DNA of 64,000 nucleotides from Streptomyces longhuiensis (GCF_020616555.1 NZ_CP085173.1:9502001-9566000), one strand, 5' to 3'; positions 8,757 to 17,914 are shown, counted from the stretch's first letter. Notes: generated by a model from the sequence alone, not told the origin. Numbers and translations: made by a program.

Positions 8757-9734
8757 ATGACCGCCACCGGCACCACGCCCCTGCGCAAGCGTGCCGCCCG
8801 GCCGGTGCCCGCCACGGCGCCGCGCCGACGGCGGCTGACCGAACGGCAGTCGAAGGGCCTCGCCTTCGTCGTGCTCGTCGCGCCGATGCTGCTCGGCCTC
8901 GGCCTGTTCCGCTACGTCGCCATCGGCTGGAGCTTCCTGCTCAGCTTCAGCGAGGCCCGGCGCACCATCTCGCTCGGCCACTGGGTCGGCCTCGACAACT
9001 ACCGCGAGCTGCTGAGCGACGAGCGGTTCCGTGACTCGCTCACGATGATCGTGCTGTTCACCGCGCTCATCGTGCCGATCACCTTCGTCGGGTCTCTGGG
9101 CCTCGCCGTCCTCGTCAACCGAGTGCGGCGCGGCCGGGCCTTCTTCCGTACGGCCTTCCTGCTGCCCGCCGCCGTCAGCTACGTGGCGGCCGCGATGATC
9201 TGGAAGATGGCCCTGTTCAGCGGGGTGCCGTCCGGGCTCGCCAACACCCTGGGTGCCCTCTTCGGTGCCGACGCGACACCGTGGATCCAGACGCAGAGCC
9301 CGCCCCTGTACTGGATCGTGCTCGTCACCCTGCGCCTGTGGCTCCAGGTCGGCCTGTACATGATCCTGTTCATCGCCGGACTCCAGGCCATCCCGCAACA
9401 CCTGTACGAGGCGGCATCCTTGGACGGTGCCGGTCCCTGGCGCACCTTCCGCAGCATCACCTTCCCGATGCTGCGCAACACGTCGGTCGCCATCCTGCTG
9501 CTGATGTTCATCGCGGCACTCCAGGCCTTCGACGAGTTCTATGCGATCTTCTCCACCGGCGCGTCCCTGGGCAGCGAGCCCGTCCGCACGCCGCTCATGC
9601 ACCTGTACGGCGTCGCCCTCCAGGACCAGGACTACGGCGTCGGCTCGGCCGGCGCGTTCCTGCTGACCCTGCTGATCGTGCTGGTCACGCTGCTCCAGGG
9701 CCGGATCCTCGGGTTCGCCCGCGACAAGGACTGA
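8757..9734 (+). CDS. ABC sugar importer permease, MalF/UgpA type
   Basis: The 325-residue integral membrane protein has about six helices. The EAA loop that docks the ATPase is clear: YEAASLDGAGPWRTFRSITF (about residues 216-235). The Arg-rich cytoplasmic N-terminus is typical of actinobacterial members. It starts 7 bases after the binding-protein stop and ends 4 bases before the second permease, so the three genes form one operon. No ATPase gene is present. In streptomycetes sugar importers commonly share the MsiK ATPase encoded elsewhere, and I infer the same here. Confidence 0.9.
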   Translation: MTATGTTPLRKRAARPVPATAPRRRRLTERQSKGLAFVVLVAPMLLGLGLFRYVAIGWSFLLSFSEARRTISLGHWVGLDNYRELLSDERFRDSLTMIVLFTALIVPITFVGSLGLAVLVNRVRRGRAFFRTAFLLPAAVSYVAAAMIWKMALFSGVPSGLANTLGALFGADATPWIQTQSPPLYWIVLVTLRLWLQVGLYMILFIAGLQAIPQHLYEAASLDGAGPWRTFRSITFPMLRNTSVAILLLMFIAALQAFDEFYAIFSTGASLGSEPVRTPLMHLYGVALQDQDYGVGSAGAFLLTLLIVLVTLLQGRILGFARDKD

Positions 9735-9738
9735 ACCC

Positions 9739-10578
9739 ATGAACCGTTTCCGCGGGAGCGTCCTCGGCTCCGCCGCCACGTATCTCGTGCTGTGCCTGCT
9801 GGCCGTGGTCTTCCTGATCCCGTTCTACGTACTGCTGCGCAACGCCCTCATGACGACGCCGGAGGTCACCGCGGCCGACTGGCACTGGCTGCCGTCCGCG
9901 CTGAACTGGGACAACTTCACGTCCCTGTTCGACAACCCGGAGCGTCCTTTCGGCCGGTCGATCGTCAACTCATTGATCATTGCCGTCATCACGGCGCCGG
10001 TGTCGACGCTGCTCGCCTCGATGGCGGGCTACGCACTCGCCCGGATCGCCGTACCGGGACGGGCCGCAGTCCTCGCGGTCATCGTCGGCACCCTGATGAT
10101 CCCGCAGGCCGTCACGTTCCTGCCGACGTTCGTCGTCGTCGGCTCCATGGGCGGCGTCAACACGATGTGGGGACTGATCGCGCCCGGCCTGTTCAACGCG
10201 TTCGCGGTCGTGCTCTTCCGCAGCTTCTACCTGTCCTTCCCCGCCGAGATCGAGGAGGCCGGTCGTCTGGACGGGCTCAGCTACCTCGGAGTCTACGGGC
10301 GCATCATCCTGCCCAACTCGGCCACGATGATCGCCTCCCTCGGCGCCCTGTCCTTCATCGACGCCTGGAACTCCTTCCTGTGGCCGCTGATGATCGGCCA
10401 GGACCCCAGCAGCTGGACCGTGCAGATCGCGCTCTCCAGCTTCCTCACCTCCCAGACCGTCAACCTGCCCCAGCTGTTCGCGGGCACGGCCGTGGCGATC
10501 CTCCCCCTCGTGATCATGTTCCTGGTCGCCCAGCGCCACATCGTCCAGGGCATCGCGATGTCCGGTCTCAAGTCCTGA
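9739..10578 (+). CDS. ABC sugar importer permease, MalG/UgpE type
   Basis: This 279-residue inner-membrane subunit pairs with the preceding permease. Six helices are apparent, and the EAA motif reads EIEEAGRLDGLSYLGVYGRI (about residues 172-191). Its length is standard for MalG-type subunits. The gene follows the first permease by four bases and precedes the GH27 gene by 33 bases. Import followed by intracellular or surface hydrolysis is therefore encoded as one unit. Confidence 0.9.
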   Translation: MNRFRGSVLGSAATYLVLCLLAVVFLIPFYVLLRNALMTTPEVTAADWHWLPSALNWDNFTSLFDNPERPFGRSIVNSLIIAVITAPVSTLLASMAGYALARIAVPGRAAVLAVIVGTLMIPQAVTFLPTFVVVGSMGGVNTMWGLIAPGLFNAFAVVLFRSFYLSFPAEIEEAGRLDGLSYLGVYGRIILPNSATMIASLGALSFIDAWNSFLWPLMIGQDPSSWTVQIALSSFLTSQTVNLPQLFAGTAVAILPLVIMFLVAQRHIVQGIAMSGLKS

Positions 10579-10611
10579 ACCGTCTCTCCACCCCATCCGG
10601 AGGTACACGCA

Positions 10612-11967
10612 GTGACAAGAACCACCCGCATATCCGGCCGCAGAGCTGTTCGGCGCGGCGCGCTCACCGCCGCCTGCGCGCTGCCGCTCGCCCTGGCCGT
10701 GCCAGGCGGCACCGCCGAGGCCAAGACCCCCTACGTGAAGCCCTTCATGGGCTGGAGCAGCTGGAGCGTGGAGTCCTCCTCGCGCAGCGGCTACGGCACG
10801 CACTGGCTCAACGAGGGCAACATCAAGAACGCCGCCGACGCCCTGAGCGGCAAGCTCTCGTCGTCCGGCTACAAGAACCTGAACATCGACGCCGGCTGGA
10901 ACTTCGACTACGACTGGAACTTCCACACCGACGCCAACGGCATCCCCAACGCCGACAAGGAACGCTTCCCCAGCGGCATCACCTCGCTCTCCGACTACGT
11001 CCACGGCAAGGGCCTCAAGCTCGGCCTGTACGGCGCCGCAGGTCTGGAGAAGGAGGTGTATGACAAGAACGCGCCGATCCTCGGCACCGACTGCCACGCT
11101 CAGGACATCGCGGCCAAGCCGCTCACCCCGACCAACAAGTGGGGCGGCAACTGGAAGATCGACTACTCCAACCCCTGCGCCCAGGACTACATCGACTCCA
11201 TCGTCTCCCGCTACGCCTCCTGGAACGTCGACTTCATCAAGATCGACGGAGTCACCAAGGACAACGTCGAGGACATCAAGGCCTGGTCAACAGCAATCGA
11301 CCACAGCGGCCGCAAGATGTGGCTGTCCGCCAGCGCCTGGCCCGTCGACCTCGAGGCCGCCGACGGCCTGAAGAACTCCGCGAACGGCGTCCGCGTCAAT
11401 ACCGACATCGAGTGCTACTGCGAGACCACCAGCACCTGGACCAGCTCCGTCGACGACCGCTGGACCGACCTGCCCAAGTGGCTGCCCAAGCTGTCCGCCC
11501 CCGGCTACCTCGCCGACCTCGACTCGATGCCGATCAACAACAACACCGGCAGCGGACTGCAGGACGGCATCAACGACACCGAGCGGCAGACCGTCATGAC
11601 GTTCTGGTCGATGGCGTCGTCCCCGCTCTACGTCGGCGGCGACATCTACTTCCTCGACGACACGGCCAAGGCGATCCTGACCAACCCCGAGGTCATCGCC
11701 GTCGACCAGGCCGCCGTGCTGCCCAAGCAGGTCCAGGGCGGCGACACCCAGGTGTGGACGAAGCGCGTCGGCAAGGACACCTACCTCGCGGTCTACAACA
11801 TGGGATCTTCGGCCACGGACATCTCGGTCGGCTTCAAGTCCCTCGGCCTGCACGGCAAGCAGCAGCTGCGTGACGTCGTCGCGCGCGAGAACCTCGGAGC
11901 AGCCAAGAACGGGTGGACCGCGCAGTCCGTCCCGGCCCACGGCTCCCGGCTGATCAAGCTGTCCTGA
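10612..11967 (+). CDS. Secreted GH27 glycosidase (alpha-galactosidase type)
   Basis: The 451-residue enzyme starts with GTG behind CCGGAGG. It carries a Tat-like signal (RRAVRRG, hydrophobic core, cleavage near AEA, residue 37). The GH27 barrel shows FMGWSSWS, NIDAGWN, LGLYGAAG, the nucleophile motif DFIKIDGV (Asp212) and the likely acid/base NTDIECY (Asp265). A C-terminal all-beta domain follows from about residue 360. GH27 includes alpha-galactosidases, alpha-N-acetylgalactosaminidases and beta-L-arabinopyranosidases, so the exact sugar is open. Canonical alpha-galactosidases carry RxxxD around the acid/base; here the stretch is VNTDIECYCETTSTW, which may shift specificity. It should act outside the cell or at the wall. 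Confidence 0.82.
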   Translation: MTRTTRISGRRAVRRGALTAACALPLALAVPGGTAEAKTPYVKPFMGWSSWSVESSSRSGYGTHWLNEGNIKNAADALSGKLSSSGYKNLNIDAGWNFDYDWNFHTDANGIPNADKERFPSGITSLSDYVHGKGLKLGLYGAAGLEKEVYDKNAPILGTDCHAQDIAAKPLTPTNKWGGNWKIDYSNPCAQDYIDSIVSRYASWNVDFIKIDGVTKDNVEDIKAWSTAIDHSGRKMWLSASAWPVDLEAADGLKNSANGVRVNTDIECYCETTSTWTSSVDDRWTDLPKWLPKLSAPGYLADLDSMPINNNTGSGLQDGINDTERQTVMTFWSMASSPLYVGGDIYFLDDTAKAILTNPEVIAVDQAAVLPKQVQGGDTQVWTKRVGKDTYLAVYNMGSSATDISVGFKSLGLHGKQQLRDVVARENLGAAKNGWTAQSVPAHGSRLIKLS

Positions 11968-11991
11968 CGTCCCATCCTCCCCGTTCTCCTA

Positions 11992-12018
11992 GGGGCGGTC
12001 CCCGCACGGGGCCGCCCC
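11992..12018 (+). terminator. Intercistronic hairpin between GH27 and GH95 genes
   Basis: GGGGCGG pairs with CCGCCCC, and an inner CCCC pairs with GGGG around GCAC. This strong stem sits between two co-directional genes of the same locus. It could be a partial terminator or an mRNA-processing element that lowers expression of the downstream pair. Confidence 0.5.
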
Positions 12019-12050
12019 CGCCGTCGCACGTCGCATGGAAGGACCTGCAC

Positions 12051-14420
12051 ATGAGTACCGCACTGTCCCGCCGCACGATGCTCGGACTCGGCGCCGCCCT
12101 CGCCCTGAGCGCGCTGCCCGCCTTCTCCGCCCACGCCGCACCGCGCCGCCCCACCGCGTCCCCGCTCGTCCCCGCGGGCAAGGCGACCACTCTGTGGTAC
12201 CCGGAGCCCGCAGACGAGGACCTGATCATCGAGCAGGGCCTGCCGCTCGGCAACGGCCGGCTCGGCGCCCTCGTCGGCGGCGACCCGGCGAGCGAGCTGT
12301 TCCATGTGACGGACGCCTCCCTGTGGACCGGCGGCGCCAACGACGCACTCGACGGCGACGGCCAACTGCCTTACGGCCGAGACGATTTCGGAAGCTTCAC
12401 GCTCCTCGCCCGCGCCACCCTGAACCTGCCGGGCCACGACAGGTCCGCCGTCAGCGACTACCGCCGCGCCCTCGACCTGAGCAACGGCCTGGTCACCACG
12501 ACGTACACCAAGAACAAGGTCCGCTACGTCCGCGAGATGTTCGTCAGCGCCCCCGATGACGCCCTCGTCGTCAGACTCAGCCAGAGCGGCGGTGGAAAGC
12601 TCACCGGCAGCATGATCCTGTCCGGCACCCACGGTGAGACGACCGAGGCGGACAAGGGCCGCGGCCTCGCCTCCTTCTCCTCGTCCCTCGCCAACGGCCT
12701 GCGCTATGCGGCCGCCGTCACCGCGAAGCCGGGCAAGGGCGGCGGCGCCGTCGCGGCCACCGGATCCCGGGTCACGTTCACCGACTGTGCCGAGGTCGTC
12801 ATCGTGATCAGCGGAGGCACGGACTACGCGCCCGACCATGCCGCCGGCTACCGCGACGCCGACGCCGACCCGCTGTCGCTCGCCCAGGCCAAGTCCCTTG
12901 CGACAGCAAGCACGTCGGGCACGGCGCTACGCGACACCCACGTCGCCGACTACCGCTCCCGCTACGACAGCCTGACGCTCGACCTCGGCTCCTCCACCGG
13001 GAAGCAGCGGAAGCTGGACACCTGGTCCCGGCTCAAGGCGCGCGCCGCCGAAGGGTCCGCTCCCGACCCCGAACTGGAGGCAAGCTACGTCCAGTTCGGA
13101 CGCTACCTAGCCATCTGCGGGTCGCGCAGCGGGCTCCCCATGGGACTGCAGGGGCTATGGCTGGAGGGCAACACCCCTGACTGGATGGGCGATTACCACA
13201 CCGACATCAACCTCCAGATGAACTACTGGCTCGCCGACCGCGCCGGCCTCGGCGAGACCTTCCCCGCGTTCGCCGACTACTGCCTGGCCCAGCTGCCCGC
13301 GTGGAACAAGATCACCCAGGAGCAGTTCCAGGACCCCCGCAACCGCTACCGCAACACCTCCGACAAGGTCGCCGGCTGGACGGTGGCCTTCTCCACCAAC
13401 CCGTACGGAGGCCTCGGATGGTGGTGGCACCCGGCCGGCAACGCCTGGCTGTGCGAATCCCTTTACGAGCACTACGAGTTCACGCAGGACACGGCGTATC
13501 TCGCGAGAATCATGCCCCTGCTCAAGGGCGCCTGCGCGTTCTGGGAGGCACGCCTGATCACGACGACGGTCGACGGCCGCGAGGTTCTGATCGACGACCA
13601 CGACTGGTCGCCCGAGCACGGCCCGCAGGACGCCCGCGGCATCACATACACCCAGGAACTCCTGTGGTCCCTCTTCGGTCACTATGAACAGGCCTGCCGC
13701 ACCCTCGGCCTGAACCTCGAACATGCCGCGACCGTACGGGAGTTGCGCGAGCGCCTCTATCTGCCGCGGGTCAGCCCGACATCCGGCTGGCTGGAGGAGT
13801 GGATGAGCGAGGACAACCTCGGCGAGATCACCCACCGCCACCTCTCGCCGCTCATCAACCTCTTCCCCGGCGACCGGATCCGCCCCGACGCCGGCTACCC
13901 CGCCATCCTGAAGGGCGCCACTGCGCTGCTCACCGCGCGCGGCATGGAGAGCTACGGGTGGGCCTGCGCCTGGCGCGCGGCCTGCTGGGCGCGGCTCAAG
14001 AACGCGGACAACGCCTACCAGTTGGTCCTCACCAACCTCCGTCCCTGGTCCGGCGGCGACACCGGCACGGCGATGAACTTCTTCGACATGTACCGGGTGT
14101 CCGACACTCGCGCGATCTTCCAGATCGACGCCAACCTCGGCACCCCCGCCGCCGTCATGGAGATGCTCGTCTACTCTCGCCCCGGCCACATCGAACTCCT
14201 CCCCGCCCTGCCGGACGCCTGGGCCGACTCCGGCTCGGTCAGGGGCGCAGGGGTGCGCGGCGGATTCACGGTGGACATGTCCTGGCGGGCGGGTCGCGTA
14301 CGGGAGGTGACGCTGCACAGCGTCGGAGGCCGCGAGGCCAAGGTCACCGCGGGCGGCCGCAGCGCGACGGTGACGCTGAAGCCCGGCGCGTCGGTGGCGC
14401 TGACGGAGCTCGTGGGCTGA
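12051..14420 (+). CDS. Secreted GH95 alpha-L-fucosidase/galactosidase-type enzyme
   Basis: The 789-residue protein starts at ATG 12051 (GGAAGGA upstream) with a signal peptide cut near SAHA (residue 29). The GH95 plan is visible: an N-terminal beta domain with LPLGNGRLGALVGG and SLWTGG (about 64-94), a helical barrel with LWLEGNTPDW, DINLQMNYW and the likely acid SPEHG, and a C-terminal sheet. Known members cleave alpha-1,2-L-fucose or alpha-L-galactose by inversion. In the characterised enzyme AfcA the base site uses two asparagines (NxN); here the first is Asp (TDINLQMNYW), which may mark a different subgroup. Clustered with GH36, GH27 and an esterase, it probably strips fucose or L-galactose from plant side chains. 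Confidence 0.85.
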   Translation: MSTALSRRTMLGLGAALALSALPAFSAHAAPRRPTASPLVPAGKATTLWYPEPADEDLIIEQGLPLGNGRLGALVGGDPASELFHVTDASLWTGGANDALDGDGQLPYGRDDFGSFTLLARATLNLPGHDRSAVSDYRRALDLSNGLVTTTYTKNKVRYVREMFVSAPDDALVVRLSQSGGGKLTGSMILSGTHGETTEADKGRGLASFSSSLANGLRYAAAVTAKPGKGGGAVAATGSRVTFTDCAEVVIVISGGTDYAPDHAAGYRDADADPLSLAQAKSLATASTSGTALRDTHVADYRSRYDSLTLDLGSSTGKQRKLDTWSRLKARAAEGSAPDPELEASYVQFGRYLAICGSRSGLPMGLQGLWLEGNTPDWMGDYHTDINLQMNYWLADRAGLGETFPAFADYCLAQLPAWNKITQEQFQDPRNRYRNTSDKVAGWTVAFSTNPYGGLGWWWHPAGNAWLCESLYEHYEFTQDTAYLARIMPLLKGACAFWEARLITTTVDGREVLIDDHDWSPEHGPQDARGITYTQELLWSLFGHYEQACRTLGLNLEHAATVRELRERLYLPRVSPTSGWLEEWMSEDNLGEITHRHLSPLINLFPGDRIRPDAGYPAILKGATALLTARGMESYGWACAWRAACWARLKNADNAYQLVLTNLRPWSGGDTGTAMNFFDMYRVSDTRAIFQIDANLGTPAAVMEMLVYSRPGHIELLPALPDAWADSGSVRGAGVRGGFTVDMSWRAGRVREVTLHSVGGREAKVTAGGRSATVTLKPGASVALTELVG

Positions 14421-14437
14421 GCGGGGAGGGTCCGACG

Positions 14438-15706
14438 TTGTATATCAAGTCGCAAAGAACACGGGCGAGTTGGCTGCCCACGATGGGTGTGTTGATCGCG
14501 CTCGCCCTCGCCCTCACTCTCGTCCCGTTCGGCACCGCGAGCGCGGCGACCACCTCGTCATCGGCCTCATACGGGAAAGGCACCCGGGTCAGCGCCTGGT
14601 CGCCGAGCATGACGACCGGCGGCCCGGCATTCGACGACCAGACGATCCGGATGGTGGTGCACAGCAGCGTCGCCGGCAGTGGAGCCCGCATCACACTCTC
14701 CAACCGGTACAGCCCCGAAGCCCTTGACGTCGGGGCTGTGGATGTGGCCGTCCAGGCGAGCGGCGGCGAGGCGAACCCTGGCACGACTCGGCGCGTCACC
14801 TTCGGCGGCTCGGGACGGGTGACGATCGCGGCCGGTGACGAGGTGGTCAGCGATGCAGTGCCGATCCAGGTCGCGGCCGGGCAGAACCTGCTTGTCAGCC
14901 TTTACGTGCCCGGCGCCACCGGCACCTCGACCTGGCACTCGGACGCGTTCGACACGACGTACATATCCGCCGGCGACCACACCGGCGACGACGGTGCCGC
15001 CACGTTCACGACCACCACGACGTCCTGGTACTACCTGGCGGGGCTCGACGTCGTGCCGACAACGGCGAAGGGCACTGTCGTGGCCTTCGGCGACTCCATC
15101 ACCGACGGCTACCACTCCTCGACGTCCACGTACACTCGGTGGCCCGACTTCCTGGGCCGCCGCCTCGGTGACGAGCGGGGCCCGCAGAAGCTGAGCGTCG
15201 TCGACGCCGGCATCGGGGGAAACCGCGTGCTCACCGACGTACCCAACCTCTGGCAGGGCGTCAGCGCGCTCAAACGGTTCGGCCATGACGCCCTCGCCCA
15301 ACCCGGAGTCAAGGACGTCATCCTCTTCGAGGGCATCAATGACATCGGCAACAACGTCGGCCCCGACGGCGCCCCGCTGACTGCCCAGCACCTCATCGAC
15401 GGCTACCGCACCCTCATCGACCAGGCGCACGCCGCTCACGTCCGTGTCATCGGCGCGACTCTGATGCCGGACAAGGGCAATGGCTACTACACACCCGCCG
15501 CCGAGGACCTCCGCCAGACCGTCAACGACTGGATTCGCACCGGTGACGCCTTCGACGGCGTCATCGACTTCGACCGGGCCCTGCGAGACCCGGCGAACCC
15601 TGCGGCCCTGGATCCCGCCTACGACTCGGGCGACCACATCCACCCCAACGACGATGGCATGAAGGCCATGTCCGACGCGATCGACCTCCGCGTCCTGCGG
15701 TACTGA
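14438..15706 (+). CDS. Secreted SGNH/GDSL hydrolase
   Basis: I choose the TTG at 14438, placed 7 bases after GGGGAGGG. This gives 422 residues with a signal peptide ending near ASA (residue 35). An N-terminal beta-sandwich (about 40-205) precedes the SGNH fold. All four blocks are present: GDSITDG with the catalytic Ser, GIGGNR, GINDIG and the Asp/His pair DHIHPN. Such two-domain secreted proteins include carbohydrate acetyl-esterases, and the gene begins 17 bases after the GH95 stop, so removal of acyl groups from the same glycan is a reasonable inference. A plain lipase or esterase role cannot be excluded. Confidence 0.85.
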   Translation: MYIKSQRTRASWLPTMGVLIALALALTLVPFGTASAATTSSSASYGKGTRVSAWSPSMTTGGPAFDDQTIRMVVHSSVAGSGARITLSNRYSPEALDVGAVDVAVQASGGEANPGTTRRVTFGGSGRVTIAAGDEVVSDAVPIQVAAGQNLLVSLYVPGATGTSTWHSDAFDTTYISAGDHTGDDGAATFTTTTTSWYYLAGLDVVPTTAKGTVVAFGDSITDGYHSSTSTYTRWPDFLGRRLGDERGPQKLSVVDAGIGGNRVLTDVPNLWQGVSALKRFGHDALAQPGVKDVILFEGINDIGNNVGPDGAPLTAQHLIDGYRTLIDQAHAAHVRVIGATLMPDKGNGYYTPAAEDLRQTVNDWIRTGDAFDGVIDFDRALRDPANPAALDPAYDSGDHIHPNDDGMKAMSDAIDLRVLRY

Positions 15707-15727
15707 CCGGGAGGGGCCGGCCCGTGA

Positions 15728-15791
15728 CACCTGGAACTCAGCCGCCGTCGGCGTACCACTCCCGATGGCGGCGGACGCTGAGTTCCAGGTG
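15728..15791. terminator. Long inverted repeat between convergent genes
   Basis: A perfect 14-bp inverted repeat (CACCTGGAACTCAG and its complement) spans 15728-15741 and 15778-15791. Inner CCGCC and GGCGG arms can extend the stem. It follows the SGNH gene by 21 bases and covers the last codons of the convergent decayed FCD regulator. I infer a bidirectional terminator. Confidence 0.55.
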
Positions 15792-16236
15792 ATCCCGCAT
15801 GACCGCCGCCGCACGTTCCGGGCTGCGCCCGCAGGACCGCACACAGGATGCGTCCGTGTTCCACGGACGTCGCCGGGCTGCCGCCCGTGACCGGGCTGAG
15901 GCGGAAGAGATACAGGTGCGTGTGCCAACGTTCCACCGCCGCCGCGAGCAGGGGCCGCCCCGACGCGGCGGCCGGCGCGTCGTGGACCTGCTGGTCCAGC
16001 GCCGTGAACCGGCCGTACTCGGGGCAGTGGTTGCCGTCGGCCGTCACGGCTGCATCTCCTCGGCCATGGCCATCAGCCGGTCCAGTTCGCCCTCGTCGAT
16101 GTGCTCGGCGGCCGGCGTAACGGCCCGTGGTCCCAGGAGCAGCCGCATCTCGAACTTGACGAGCTGGCTGGTGGTTGAGGAACCCCCAGCCACGGGACTC
16201 GCTGCGCGGTATCGCTCGATTACCTGCGACAGTCGA
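15738..16236 (-). pseudogene. Decayed FadR/GntR-type (FCD domain) regulator
   Basis: Three consecutive pieces of an FCD ligand-binding domain are readable on the minus strand, each in a different frame from the next. First comes LVKFEMRLLLGPRAVTPAAE with DEGELDRLMAMAEEM. After a shift comes FTALDQQVHDAPAAASGRPL with VERWHTHLYLFR. After a second, opposite shift comes RPERAAAVMRDHLELSVRRH, ending at a stop at 15738. The DNA-binding winged helix that should precede the domain is missing. Two frameshifts and the lost head make an active regulator unlikely, unless the shifts are assembly errors. It may once have controlled the adjacent glycan locus. Confidence 0.65.
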
Positions 16237-16315
16237 CGGCGATGAGCTCGTGTCTGCGGCGAGTTGGCCAGTTCGCAGGTCCGAACGGCCGGCGAGACGA
16301 ACGTGATGACTGGCC

Positions 16316-16514
16316 TGGCTGCCAGAGGTGCGGCAGTTCGCGGCCGTAGGACCACATCGCACGTCCGCCTGGCGCCGGGGTGAGCTCGTAGACGCCCTGG
16401 GCGGCGGGCGGCGACGAAGTGTCCAGGACGACGCGGTGGAAGCTCCGGCGCAGGGCGGGGGTGAGGTTTTGGACGTCGGCGGTGACGCGGGGGAGGGGCT
16501 CGAAGGTCGGCACG
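16316..16514 (-). pseudogene. Remnant of an HxlR-like winged-helix regulator
   Basis: A 66-residue stretch on the minus strand (FEPLPRVTADVQNLTPALRR, then GVYELTPAPGGRAMWSYGRE and LPHLW) resembles the second half of HxlR-family winged-helix regulators, where RRL-type helices precede a YELTPxG wing. Conserved positions are damaged, no proper start is found, and the frame runs on into low-complexity residues. I consider it a degraded fragment. Confidence 0.4.
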
Positions 16515-17083
16515 GTGGTTTCCTCAGGGCAGCACCACGGAGCCCCGGCGGTTGGCGGGGGCTGATGGAGGGCGGTGCTCGTTGATGGCTGTGGGTTGCT
16601 CGGATGCTGTGTCACAGCCTCGAAGCGCTGGTCAGCGCAGTGCGACATCGGCGAATCACAGGTTCTCCCCTGTTCCCCCGCCGTTGGCGGCGATGTCGGC
16701 TCGGCAGGCCTCAGACGCCCGCTGTACCCCCTGGGAGCTGCGGGCGCGCCACGGCTGACGGGGGTCGGCGGCCCCGCCGGGGCGGCGCCCGCGCCGGTGA
16801 GCACGAACGGCAGGACACCGACGAGCGTGGCGGCAGGGGCAGTGAGATGATGGTTCATCCAGCAGACCTCCTCGGGTGGCGCGATGGCGTGCCGTGTCTG
16901 AGGACGTCACGCGGCCGAGCGTTCACCGTGGGCCCGACACCCACCGGCCGGAGCGGATGCCGGTGATGCCGGGTGAGGTCGGGCACACGGCCGGTTTCGC
17001 TCCCGCGCGGCCCCCACTACGGGTCCCATAGACATTGATCCGCGTAGTGCCAGCCTGTCCCCCCACCGCGGGAGGTGTGCCGC
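16515..17083. other. Degenerate intergenic stretch
   Basis: No intact gene is seen. On the minus strand near 16858 a Met is followed by a signal-peptide-like stretch (MNHHLTAPAATLVGVLPFVL), but the frame soon turns into Arg/Pro-rich sequence. A neighbouring frame ends in RADIAANGGGTGENL. It may be a broken small secreted protein. The last bases hold the GGGAGG site of the next gene. Confidence 0.35.
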
Positions 17084-17914
17084 ATGAGCTCAGGACGGCC
17101 GAGTATCACCACACATGGCAAGACCCGGTTCGACGGCATCTACAACCAGCCTGATCCGCGCGCCTACTTCCACAGGCTCGCGCCACTGGAGTACGAGATC
17201 CCGCACCATGGCCAAGAAGTATTCCGTCGCGCTCGGGCCGACCGGGCAGCCGCCTACGGCACGGACGACCCGGTCACGGTGCTTGATCTGTGCTGTTCCT
17301 ACGGCATCAACGCCGCGTTGCTGAATTACGACCTCACGCTCGCCGAGCTGTACGAGCACTACACCGACCCCGAGGCAGAACCCCTCACCACCGCTGAACT
17401 CATCGCAGTGGACAAGGAGTTCTACGCCTCACGGCGCCGTCCGGACGCGACGCCGGTCATCGGACTCGACTCCGCGGACCAGGCCGTCCGATATGCCCTC
17501 GACGTCGGCCTGCTCGACGAGGCCTATGCCGAAAACCTGGAGCAGACTCCGCCCGGACCAGACCTGCGGCGCGCCGTCGGGCGTGCCGGGCTGATCACGG
17601 TCACCGGAGGCATCGGCTACATCACCAAGACCACCTTCGAGGCGCTTCTGGAGTGTGCCGAGGTCCCGGTCTGGGTGTACGCCTTCGTCCTGCGGACCGT
17701 GCCGTATCACCCGGTGGCCGCCGCTCTGAGCGCCTTCGGGCTGGAGACCGAGACGGACCCGGCGCGGACCTATCCGCAGCGCATGTTCAGCGATCCGGCG
17801 GAACAGCGCTACGCCATTGAGCAGGTTCGTCTCGCGGGTCACGACCCGATCGGGCTGGAGACCGCGGGCCGGTACCACACCCAGCTGTACCGGTCCCGAC
17901 CGCGCACGGTCTGA
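17084..17914 (+). CDS. SAM-dependent methyltransferase-like protein
   Basis: The 276-residue protein starts at ATG 17084, 8 bases after GGGAGGT; a GTG at 17075 overlaps that site and is rejected. After an N-terminal DGIYNQPDPRAYFHRL stretch, a Rossmann-type motif appears as VTVLDLCCSYGINAALLNYD (about 65-84), where the first strand and SAM loop of class I methyltransferases belong. A later IGYITKTTFEALLEC segment also fits the fold. The substrate is unknown. It is a single gene, flanked by decayed regulators and by the convergent epoxide hydrolase. Confidence 0.6.
   Translation: MSSGRPSITTHGKTRFDGIYNQPDPRAYFHRLAPLEYEIPHHGQEVFRRARADRAAAYGTDDPVTVLDLCCSYGINAALLNYDLTLAELYEHYTDPEAEPLTTAELIAVDKEFYASRRRPDATPVIGLDSADQAVRYALDVGLLDEAYAENLEQTPPGPDLRRAVGRAGLITVTGGIGYITKTTFEALLECAEVPVWVYAFVLRTVPYHPVAAALSAFGLETETDPARTYPQRMFSDPAEQRYAIEQVRLAGHDPIGLETAGRYHTQLYRSRPRTV

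Noticed and set aside
13155..14318. 387-codon minus-strand frame inside the GH95 gene
   Set aside because: Antisense shadow without a domain; the GH95 reading is continuous and carries catalytic motifs.
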